Below are positions 1-5,548 of a DNA stretch of 6,871 nucleotides, piece by piece (positions within the stretch are counted from its first letter, which is position 1; every line of letters begins with the position of its first letter). The stretch covers positions 6,646 through 13,516 of the forward strand of contig PFBP01000005.1 of NCBI GenBank assembly GCA_002778535.1, in the 5' to 3' direction. The notes under the pieces were generated by a model. The model saw only the letters and a list, made by a program, of their open reading frames with translations, made no database searches and had not been told where the DNA came from. Made by a program: the position numbers and the translations under genes. Origin of the DNA: Candidatus Kuenenbacteria bacterium CG10_big_fil_rev_8_21_14_0_10_36_11. Its GTDB lineage: Bacteria; Patescibacteriota; Patescibacteriia; UBA2196.

Positions 1-1274
1 AATTCTTCATTAAACTCCGCTTCATCAACTTCAAGTCCATTTTCTTTGGCTAACTCTTTGGTCAGCTCCAGTGGAAAACCATAAGTTTGGAATAAATTAA
101 AAGCTAATGAACCAGAAATATTATTTTTATGTTTTAATGTTTTAATGTTTTCATGAAACATCTTCATTCCTTCCTGCAAAGTCCTGGTAAATTTATCTTC
201 TTCCGCCATTAAATTGTCCAGGATAAATTTTTTGTTTCTCAAAAGCTCTGGATAAATTTCATTCATAATTTCAATCACCACTTCGGCAATTTTATGGCTG
301 AAATTTTCTTTAATCCCAATCATCCGGCCGTGGCGAATTGCCCGGCGGATCAATTTTCTAACCACATATCCTTGGTCCACATTTGATGGCGCAATACCCA
401 TATCATCACCCATAATAAAAGTCGCCGCTCTTAAATGGTCTGCTATAATACGCATTTGCTTATTAGTTTCTTCGTCTTCGCCATATTTGCTATTAGATAA
501 TTCTTCAATCTCTTTTATTATCGGCCAAAATAAATCTGTTTGATAATTGTCATCTAAATTATTCATCACAGCTAACAATCGTTCCAAGCCAGTGCCATTA
601 TCAATATTTTTCTGGTTGGCAATTTTATATTTATTCTCACCAATTTTTTCATACTGCATTAAAACATCATTGCCAATTTCTACCCACCGTTTATCAGCTG
701 GATCAAAAACATCTGGCACCTTTTCACTTTTGTCAGTCCAAAAAAACATTTCAGTGCAAGGACCGCAGGGGCCGCTATTGCCAGTCGGCTCCCACCAATT
801 ATCTTTTTTTGGCAAATATGCGATTCGTTTTTCACTCACACCAAGATTTTTCCAAGCACTGGCTGCTTCTTCGTCTCTCTCTGCGTTATCATCTCCTGCA
901 AAAACAGTAAATGCCAAATTATTTTTATCTAACTGCAACTCTTGCGTTAAAAATTCATAACTCATTTTTATTGCTTCATCTTTAAAATAATCGCCAAGCG
1001 ACCAATGACCGAGCATTTCAAAAAAAGTGTGATGAGTTTTATCACCCACATCATCAATATCAACGGTGCGCACGCATTTTTGCGAATTAACCAAACGTTT
1101 GCCAGCAGGATGTTTTTCATTCAAAAGAAATGGCGCCAATGGCTGCATGCCAGCAGTAATAAAAAGAGTTGACGGATCATTTTCCGGCATTAAAGACGCC
1201 GAGAGAATCTCCGCGTGTTTTTTTGATTTAAAAAATTCAATATATTTTTTTCTTAATTCTTTTGCAGTTAGCAT
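1..1274 (-). CDS. alaS: Alanine--tRNA ligase, N-terminal part (runs off the left edge)
   Basis: Class II aminoacyl-tRNA synthetase that charges tRNA-Ala with alanine in the cytoplasm using ATP. The visible 424 codons cover the aminoacylation core: the N-terminal DPSTLFITAGMQP segment, CVR (67-69), motif-2-like HHTFFEMLGHWSLGDYF (81-97), the NSGPCGPCTEMFF loop, WVEIGNDVLMQY, and the motif-3-like GTGLERL (227-233). It then continues into the tRNA-recognition helices (DHLRAATFIMGD, VRKLIRRAIRHGRM). The editing domain with its HxxxH zinc site and any C-Ala domain lie beyond the window. ATG 1274 is chosen because an in-frame TAA lies just upstream. No Shine-Dalgarno sequence is visible. The segment between CVR and HHTFFE is about five residues shorter than in E. 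coli AlaRS, and GHWSLGDYF resembles CPR AlaRS proteins (from memory). It has its own likely promoter and is separated from the upstream ATPase gene by a weak terminator. Identity is very secure; full length is unknown. Confidence 0.97.
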   Translation of the reverse strand, partial: MLTAKELRKKYIEFFKSKKHAEILSASLMPENDPSTLFITAGMQPLAPFLLNEKHPAGKRLVNSQKCVRTVDIDDVGDKTHHTFFEMLGHWSLGDYFKDEAIKMSYEFLTQELQLDKNNLAFTVFAGDDNAERDEEAASAWKNLGVSEKRIAYLPKKDNWWEPTGNSGPCGPCTEMFFWTDKSEKVPDVFDPADKRWVEIGNDVLMQYEKIGENKYKIANQKNIDNGTGLERLLAVMNNLDDNYQTDLFWPIIKEIEELSNSKYGEDEETNKQMRIIADHLRAATFIMGDDMGIAPSNVDQGYVVRKLIRRAIRHGRMIGIKENFSHKIAEVVIEIMNEIYPELLRNKKFILDNLMAEEDKFTRTLQEGMKMFHENIKTLKHKNNISGSLAFNLFQTYGFPLELTKELAKENGLEVDEAEFNEE

Positions 1275-1288
1275 AAATAAAGAAATTT

Positions 1289-1325
1289 ATCCCGAGTGTA
1301 GCGAGGGGTCCCGTCGTTCTTTGCT
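1289..1325. repeat. GC-rich intergenic element in the alaS leader
   Basis: This block of mixed but GC-rich sequence sits in an otherwise A/T intergenic region. It has CCCGAGTGTAGCGAGGGGTC at 1291-1310, in which CGAG occurs twice, followed by CCGTCGTTCTTTGCTC. On the alaS transcript a small hairpin can form from CGACGG and CCCTCG around a GAC loop, with one C-C mismatch. It looks like the dispersed intergenic elements I recall from CPR and other bacterial genomes, but only one copy is in this window, so repeat status is unproven. No T-box (no AGGGTGG-type antiterminator core) or other known riboswitch is recognised. Confidence 0.35.
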
Positions 1326-1345
1326 CAAAAAATAATAACATCTCA

Positions 1346-1374
1346 ATCTTATCAAAAACCCACTATTTTGGCAA
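1346..1374 (-). promoter_or_regulatory. Candidate promoter for alaS
   Basis: On the minus strand, TTGCCA (1374-1369; five of six matches to the -35 consensus) is followed after exactly 17 bases by TAAGAT (1351-1346; four of six to -10). Transcription would start near 1339, giving a leader of about 65 nt that contains the GC-rich element at 1289-1325. It lies just downstream of the terminator of the preceding gene, as expected for an independently transcribed alaS. The assignment rests on sequence match only, and the AT-rich background makes chance matches likely. Confidence 0.4.
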
Positions 1375-1376
1375 AT

Positions 1377-1397
1377 AAAAAAAGCCTTATGCTTTTT
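1377..1397 (-). terminator. Weak intrinsic terminator after the ATPase gene
   Basis: Read on the minus strand, AAAAAGC (1397-1391) and GCTTTTT (1385-1379) form a 7-bp stem around an ATAAG loop. The stem runs directly into a T tract (1383-1377). It begins 16 bases after the ATPase stop codon, in the right place to end that transcript before the alaS promoter. The stem has only two G-C pairs, so efficiency may be low. The structure is nearly symmetrical, but no gene on the plus strand leads into it. Confidence 0.55.
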
Positions 1398-1432
1398 GTT
1401 ACAAATTACAGATTACGGATTACTTATTACAC
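1398..1432. repeat. Seven-base tandem repeat overlapping the ATPase stop codon
   Basis: Five consecutive heptamers of the form RTTACNN start at 1398, 1405, 1412, 1419 and 1426. The ATTAC core is perfect in the last four units and reads GTTAC in the first. The array runs from the terminator into the last codons of the minus-strand ATPase gene: its TAA stop (1415-1413) is the complement of the TTA in unit three, and the repeat encodes the terminal V-I-S-N-P. No other explanation, such as a protein motif, is apparent. Confidence 0.75.
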
Positions 1433-3983
1433 CATCTTTCGCATTTTGTCCTAATTTTGACCTTTCAGAAATTTCCTGCTCCACTTCTGATTTTGGCCGG
1501 CCATATTTTTGGCTGGAATATTCTTTAACCACATCTACTATTTCTGGATTGCCTTTCACTGGTGGAAACGCCATCATATTAAACGGCCGGGCTGCTTCGT
1601 TATTGATAAGCAAGCGCACATAAGCCTGATATTTTTCAATGTTCATTAAATCATATTCATTAAAAACAGGCGCGTATTGTTTAGCCATAGTTTCCGTGTC
1701 TTCCACGCCAATGCGATAGCAAATCATAGTACCGGCATTGCCAAACACCGCGTCGCGCACTTTGGTGTCCTGATTTTTAATTAGCTGACTGATGTATTGA
1801 TGCGCCATAATTAAATTCAAGCGATATTTTCTTGCCTCAGCTAAAATCGTGGCAATTGAATCAGTGACATAATTTTGGAATTCATCAATATAAAGATAAA
1901 AATCAGGCCGTTCATTTTCCGGCAAATCAGCCCGGGAAAGCGCGGCAATCTGCAATTTGGAAACAAAAATCAAGCCCAAAAGATCACTATTTGTTTCCCC
2001 TATTTTTCCTTTTGACAAATTCACCAATAATATCTTTTTATGATCCATAATCTCTCTGATATTAAAGCCAGAATACGGCTGGCCAATCACATTCCTCATC
2101 ATTTCATTTTCAATAAAACGGCCTGTTTTAGAAATCACATAAGAAAGCATGTCAGCCCCTGAACTGCCTCTTTGAGCAGCCACATATTCTTTTTCCCAAA
2201 AAGCTTTAACCATTAAATCATGACATTTGGATAATTTGTATTGACGGAATTCCTCATCCACAAACACGCGCGGAATTTCCACAATGGTGCCAGGATTATC
2301 TTTGTCTGCCATTAAGAGCAACATAGCATTGCGCATATAGTGTTCAAACATCGGACCGCCCATTTCACGGCTGGGCATTAGTTTATAAAAAATTTCAATC
2401 ATTTCCTGCGTGGCAAAATCCTGTTCAGCAGAAGTTTTTGCTTCTAGCATATTTAATCCAATGGGCCGCTCAGTAAAACCAGGATCAAAATAAATAACAT
2501 CTTGCAAACGCGATTCAGGAATAGTGGGCAAAATATCTTCAATACCAGTGCCATGCGGGTCAATATAACAAACACCTTCTCCGTTTTGAATATCTTGCAC
2601 AGCCAGATTAACCATTAAAGTTGATTTACCAGTGCCTGTCATACCAATAATATACAAATGCCTGCGCCGATCATCTTTTTGAAGTTTGACAAGCGTCTCT
2701 TTGCCCCGGTAAATATTTTTTCCCAGAATAATTCCTTGCTCCGGCATATTAGTCGGCGCTGGCGCCCGGCGGGCGCCAAGCCAATGGATATTTGGCGTAG
2801 CGCAACTGGGTAAAGGAAAATGATAAACAGAAGCTAATTCTTCCGTATTCAAAGTCATTAAAAAATTTTTACTAAATCGCCTATGAATTATATCAGAAAT
2901 TATTTTATCAATTTTTTTACTGCCAGACGCTTTAAAGCCATTGCCATATTCATAGATATTATACTGGCCAAATGAATTCAAAATATTTCTTAAATTCATG
3001 GTGGCTGTGGAATTATCTGGCGCAGAAACTACAACTCTGATATTAGTTTCCATGCTTGCTTTAGCCACTTTTTCTTCAATTGATTTTATTGTTTCCTGGT
3101 CCAATGGCGTCAATTGGGGCTGTTTAGGCAACTCATCTTTGGATTTTGATTCGCTAACTAAAAAAGCAGAATGCAAGCCGCCAATGGATTTTAAAGTCTG
3201 GTTAGCCGCTTTATCATACCAAAATCGGCCGGGAATTTTCTTCAACACATCATCTATCTTTTTGCCAGACATTATTTCCTGCACAATTTTACGGCCTTTT
3301 TTATGCCAGTCTTTAGCGACAGGCCGAATCATAATCTGAATCACCGCGCCTTCTGAATCGCTTAATTTTGACAAACTATTGGTTAAAGAGTTCAGAGGAT
3401 CAACTTCCATTTTGCGGTAAGTTTTTAAACTCAAAATATCTGGTTTCATTAGATTAAGGCAGGCTGCGGCCACAGAACTACTGGGCGCAAAAATATTATA
3501 ATCCTCTTCAATTTCAATCTGCGCGTGAGGATACTGGGCCTGAATTTGCTGTTCAATAAACTGCTCCAGATATTTTGGCGCCACAACATAAAAATAAATC
3601 AGCCGATTTTGCGCCACAATCTCTAAAGAGATTTCATCATGCCGTCCGTAAAACCAGGCCTGCCATGCTTTAGGCGGCTTAATCGCGCCAAATGTTGACC
3701 AAAGATTTTCTGCCCAGGAAATTTGTTCCTGAATCTGCGCTGTGTTACTACCGGTTTCAGTTTCTTTTTTTCCCACACCAGCCGCATCTTTTGGCACAGC
3801 CACCGAAAGAATCACAGAACGCAATTCCAACGGCAGTTTATAATTTTTCCTGACCCAAGCGCGCCAGATTAAAATAATGATCAAAATTAAAAAAATAATA
3901 GCCAGTAAAAACAGGCCGACAATAAAAATTGGGTTATCAAAAAGGGTGGGTTGGCTAAAAGAAGAATAAGGCATATTTCTCAT
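1413..3983 (-). CDS. Membrane-anchored VirD4/HerA-like conjugation ATPase
   Basis: Predicted DNA-translocating motor of the VirD4/TraG-HerA-FtsK superfamily, 856 residues. One strong transmembrane helix at about 18-41 is followed by the basic RAWVRK, which suggests that the rest is cytoplasmic. Residues about 50-400 form a large N-terminal region (KPPKAWQAWFYGRHDEISLEIVAQN type) of the kind attached to these ATPases in CPR genomes; I do not know its function. The motor follows: Walker A GMTGTGKST (447-455, lysine 453), YIDPHG (473-478), Walker B YLYIDEF (696-702, aspartate 700 and glutamate 701), then AEARKYRLNLIMAHQY (715-730) typical of the TraG/VirD4 C-terminal part. The tail from about 820 is polar. 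The ATG at 3983 lacks a Shine-Dalgarno; ATG at codon 4, preceded by GAGAA, is an alternative start. It lies 96 bases after the 162-residue gene on the same strand and is probably co-transcribed with it. No relaxase, VirB or pilin gene is in the window, so the coupling-protein role is inferred from family alone. Confidence 0.88.
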   Translation of the reverse strand: MRNMPYSSFSQPTLFDNPIFIVGLFLLAIIFLILIIILIWRAWVRKNYKLPLELRSVILSVAVPKDAAGVGKKETETGSNTAQIQEQISWAENLWSTFGAIKPPKAWQAWFYGRHDEISLEIVAQNRLIYFYVVAPKYLEQFIEQQIQAQYPHAQIEIEEDYNIFAPSSSVAAACLNLMKPDILSLKTYRKMEVDPLNSLTNSLSKLSDSEGAVIQIMIRPVAKDWHKKGRKIVQEIMSGKKIDDVLKKIPGRFWYDKAANQTLKSIGGLHSAFLVSESKSKDELPKQPQLTPLDQETIKSIEEKVAKASMETNIRVVVSAPDNSTATMNLRNILNSFGQYNIYEYGNGFKASGSKKIDKIISDIIHRRFSKNFLMTLNTEELASVYHFPLPSCATPNIHWLGARRAPAPTNMPEQGIILGKNIYRGKETLVKLQKDDRRRHLYIIGMTGTGKSTLMVNLAVQDIQNGEGVCYIDPHGTGIEDILPTIPESRLQDVIYFDPGFTERPIGLNMLEAKTSAEQDFATQEMIEIFYKLMPSREMGGPMFEHYMRNAMLLLMADKDNPGTIVEIPRVFVDEEFRQYKLSKCHDLMVKAFWEKEYVAAQRGSSGADMLSYVISKTGRFIENEMMRNVIGQPYSGFNIREIMDHKKILLVNLSKGKIGETNSDLLGLIFVSKLQIAALSRADLPENERPDFYLYIDEFQNYVTDSIATILAEARKYRLNLIMAHQYISQLIKNQDTKVRDAVFGNAGTMICYRIGVEDTETMAKQYAPVFNEYDLMNIEKYQAYVRLLINNEAARPFNMMAFPPVKGNPEIVDVVKEYSSQKYGRPKSEVEQEISERSKLGQNAKDGVISNP
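2760..2778 (-). other. GC-only hairpin inside the ATPase coding sequence
   Basis: GGCGCCC (2761-2767) and GGGCGCC (2771-2777) are perfect inverted arms around a three-base loop, with one further T-A pair outside. This gives an 8-bp stem in the mRNA. The 17 inner bases contain no A or T, in a gene that is otherwise A/T-rich. They encode G-A-R-R-A and part of P at residues 403-408, in an Ala/Pro/Arg linker about 40 residues before Walker A, that is, at the border between the N-terminal region and the motor domain. The structure is certain as sequence; a function, such as pausing translation between domains, is speculation. Confidence 0.6.
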
Positions 3984-4083
3984 TAATTTCTAATTTTTAA
4001 AAATAAAAACCTTGCAGAAACATTATTTAATAAGTCAATCACAAAATTTTTTATTTTATTAGAAATTAGATATTAGAAATTAA
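3983..4083 (-). promoter_or_regulatory. Inverted repeat linking the upstream stop codon to the ATPase start
   Basis: TTAATTTCTAAT (3983-3994) is a perfect 12-base inverted copy of ATTAGAAATTAA (4072-4083). In a minus-strand transcript covering both genes, the first arm covers the TAA stop of the 162-residue gene (4082-4080). The second arm covers the bases immediately before the ATPase ATG and ends on its A. The 77-base loop between them is A/T-rich with no obvious terminator. Such pairing could hide the ATPase start until a ribosome finishing the upstream gene opens it. The stem has only one G-C pair, so it is weak, and the inference is tentative. Confidence 0.35.
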
Positions 4084-4085
4084 AA
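4058..4085. repeat. Seven-base tandem repeat overlapping the stop of the 162-residue gene
   Basis: Four consecutive heptamers on the plus strand start at 4058, 4065, 4072 and 4079: ATTAGAA, ATTAGAT, ATTAGAA, ATTAAAA. They share period seven and the ATTA core with the array at 1398-1432, and the TAA stop of the minus-strand gene again falls on the TTA of a unit. Two further units of the same family, in the opposite orientation, precede the ATPase start (3981-3994). Confidence 0.7.
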
Positions 4086-4568
4086 TTTTATTTCCATTAT
4101 TCTATCCGCCTTAATTTTCGCTTCCTGCTCTAAAAAATATCTATTCACACCCGGAATAATTTTAAGCCATTTAAAAATCAATTTAAAAAAATTTTTAAAA
4201 GTGGCTTTAGCCGAGATTATTAATTGCATAATCTTAACAGTAGTTTCCTCGCCTTTTTTCTTAAACTTATCTTGGGCCCCGACGTCAAGCGAGAAATATA
4301 AATCTTCCAAATTATCTTCCAAAATCGCTTCCACGGTTTGATGCAAAGGACTTTTAGTCGCATCTATGCCTGGCGCACCAACTGCTGATGCTCCTTGGCC
4401 AGTTGGAGTTTGCAACAAAGATTCCCTTGATTCGCCAGCTGTTTCTCTTCTAATAATTTCTTTTTCTCTCCTGTTTCTCTTTAACTCAAAATCAGCCTCT
4501 TTTTCTTGAGACTCTCTTTTTAATTTTTCTTTTGCAATTTCTGAATAAGGTTTTCTTAAACTATCCAC
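4080..4568 (-). CDS. Hypothetical charged protein upstream of the ATPase
   Basis: A 162-residue protein of unknown function that I cannot assign to a named family. Residues about 8-50 are very rich in Lys, Glu and Arg and look like a long helix or coiled coil. Residues 51-76 are a Gly/Ala/Pro/Thr linker. Residues 77-162 form a compact helical domain (VEAILEDNLEDLYFSLD, then GEETTVKIMQLI, FKNFFKLIFKWLKIIPGVNRYFLEQEAKIKADRI). The FFKLIFKWLKIIPG stretch is amphipathic rather than a clear membrane span, and there is no signal peptide. The start is GTG at 4568: an in-frame TAA stands two codons earlier and the next methionine is at residue 114, so no other start fits. I recall similar proteins next to VirD4-like ATPases in CPR genomes. 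With the same-strand position 96 bases ahead, this suggests an accessory or adaptor of the ATPase, but that is inference. Confidence 0.8.
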   Translation of the reverse strand: MDSLRKPYSEIAKEKLKRESQEKEADFELKRNRREKEIIRRETAGESRESLLQTPTGQGASAVGAPGIDATKSPLHQTVEAILEDNLEDLYFSLDVGAQDKFKKKGEETTVKIMQLIISAKATFKNFFKLIFKWLKIIPGVNRYFLEQEAKIKADRIMEIKF

Positions 4569-4574
4569 AAGTTA

Positions 4575-4583
4575 ATTTTAGCA
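4575..4583 (-). promoter_or_regulatory. Extended -10 promoter, probably leaderless, for the 162-residue gene
   Basis: On the minus strand TGCTAAAAT (4583-4575) is an extended -10 box, with the TG one base before TAAAAT (five of six matches). Six bases separate it from the GTG at 4568, so the usual start point of transcription falls on the first base of the start codon. The -35 position (TATCAC at 17 bases) is poor, as is common with extended -10 promoters. Confidence 0.45.
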
Positions 4584-4596
4584 TAAAAATTAAAAA

Positions 4597-4605
4597 TGTG
4601 ATAAT
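4597..4605 (+). promoter_or_regulatory. Extended -10 promoter, probably leaderless, for corA-cysS
   Basis: TGTGATAAT carries TG one base before GATAAT (five of six matches to -10). Eight bases lie between it and the corA ATG at 4614, so the predicted transcript starts at or a base or two before the start codon. A second match, TATAAT at 4605-4610, is a better hexamer but only three bases from the ATG; it would start transcription inside the gene, so it is less likely to be the one used. No clear -35 is seen. Confidence 0.45.
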
Positions 4606-4613
4606 ATAATATT

Positions 4614-5543
4614 ATGCCCCACATTTCTTCCTACCAACACAATAATTTCTTTTGGCACATTGTTGATAAGCCGACAAAAAAACAGCTTGACTGGCTGAAA
4701 GATAATTTTGATTATGAAGAGCAGGATATTCTTGAATGTCCGCCACCAACTCAGAGACCAAAATTAGTGGACCGCAGTCGTTATATTTTTATGATTTTGC
4801 TCTTTCCGTTTTATGACAAAGAGACAGGCAAAGTCAGGCCTTCGGAAGTTGATTTTTTTATTGATAATGAAAAAATTATTACAGTGCATAACGGCGAACT
4901 AAAGCCGCTATTAGAATTGCAAACAGAAGCGGAAAAAAATCCCGCCTTCGGAGAAAAATATCTGAACAATGGTTCAGTTCTGCTTTATGAAATTTTAAAC
5001 CGTCTTTTGCACGAATGTTTTCCTATGCTCAATCACATCAGTCAGGATATTGACAACATTGAAATTAACACTTTAAATATATTTGAAAAAAAATTAGTTA
5101 TTATTACGGAAATTCTCCGCATCAAAATTAATATTGTGAATTTCCGCAAAGCCATGCAGGCGCATAAAAGCATTATTTCCAAACTGATTAAGGCATCGGA
5201 AAAATTTTATCCCAGCAATTGTTTGCATAATTATTTTGCCAATTTAGTCAATCACACTAAAGACATCTGGGATTTTTTAGAAAATTACAAAGAAACCATC
5301 AATGCGGTGCATGAGACACATGAGTCATTGATGTCGCATCGTCAGACAGAAATTATGAAGACACTGACTGTAATTTCAGTCATTGTTTTTCCATTGACTT
5401 TATTTGCCGCGATTTTTGGAATGAACACTATGAATAGTATGCCATTTATCAACTCTCAATATGATTTCTGGTGCGTGGTGATCATTATGATTCTCGCTGC
5501 CGCCGGTATGCTCTTGATTTTTAAAAAGAAAAAATGGCTCTAA
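4614..5543 (+). CDS. corA: CorA-family magnesium/cobalt transporter
   Basis: Channel-like carrier of the CorA family, which moves Mg2+ (and Co2+ or Ni2+) across the cytoplasmic membrane as a homopentamer. At 309 residues it has the usual family length. The N-terminal cytoplasmic domain (about 1-135) is followed by long helices forming the stalk (about 136-248, from [20 protein letters not shown]). Transmembrane helix 1 is at about 250-268 and ends in the signature G-M-N (269-271). A short outer loop follows, then helix 2 (about 286-303), and a basic tail KKKKWL on the inside. The outer loop [14 protein letters not shown] keeps Met-Pro but lacks the glutamates of the MPEL loop of well-studied CorA proteins. 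The start at 4614 gives a complete N-terminal domain and fits a leaderless transcript. Its stop is five bases before cysS, so the two probably share a transcript. Identification is secure; metal preference cannot be told. Confidence 0.95.
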   Translation: MPHISSYQHNNFFWHIVDKPTKKQLDWLKDNFDYEEQDILECPPPTQRPKLVDRSRYIFMILLFPFYDKETGKVRPSEVDFFIDNEKIITVHNGELKPLLELQTEAEKNPAFGEKYLNNGSVLLYEILNRLLHECFPMLNHISQDIDNIEINTLNIFEKKLVIITEILRIKINIVNFRKAMQAHKSIISKLIKASEKFYPSNCLHNYFANLVNHTKDIWDFLENYKETINAVHETHESLMSHRQTEIMKTLTVISVIVFPLTLFAAIFGMNTMNSMPFINSQYDFWCVVIIMILAAAGMLLIFKKKKWL

Positions 5544-5548
5544 TAAAT

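Noticed and set aside
547..960. Plus-strand open frame of 137 codons
   Set aside because: Lies wholly inside alaS on the other strand, whose translation matches AlaRS throughout; low-complexity product with no recognisable family.
1066..1335. Plus-strand open frame of 89 codons
   Set aside because: Antisense to the start of alaS and runs through its leader; product has no family character.
1275..1412. T-box riboswitch before alaS
   Set aside because: The leader is only about 65 nt from the likely promoter, with no T-box core sequence, specifier stem or strong terminator/antiterminator pair.
1396..1623. Plus-strand open frame of 75 codons
   Set aside because: Antisense to the C-terminal end of the ATPase; its first codons translate the heptamer repeat.
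2998..3339. Plus-strand open frame of 113 codons
   Set aside because: Antisense to the ATPase N-terminal region, with no independent support.
4034..4039. TTGACT on the minus strand as a -35 box for the ATPase
   Set aside because: No acceptable -10 hexamer lies 15 to 19 bases downstream; an isolated match in A/T-rich sequence is not convincing.
4606..4615. ATAATATTAT palindrome over the corA start as an operator
   Set aside because: A/T-only palindromes of this length are expected by chance in such sequence.
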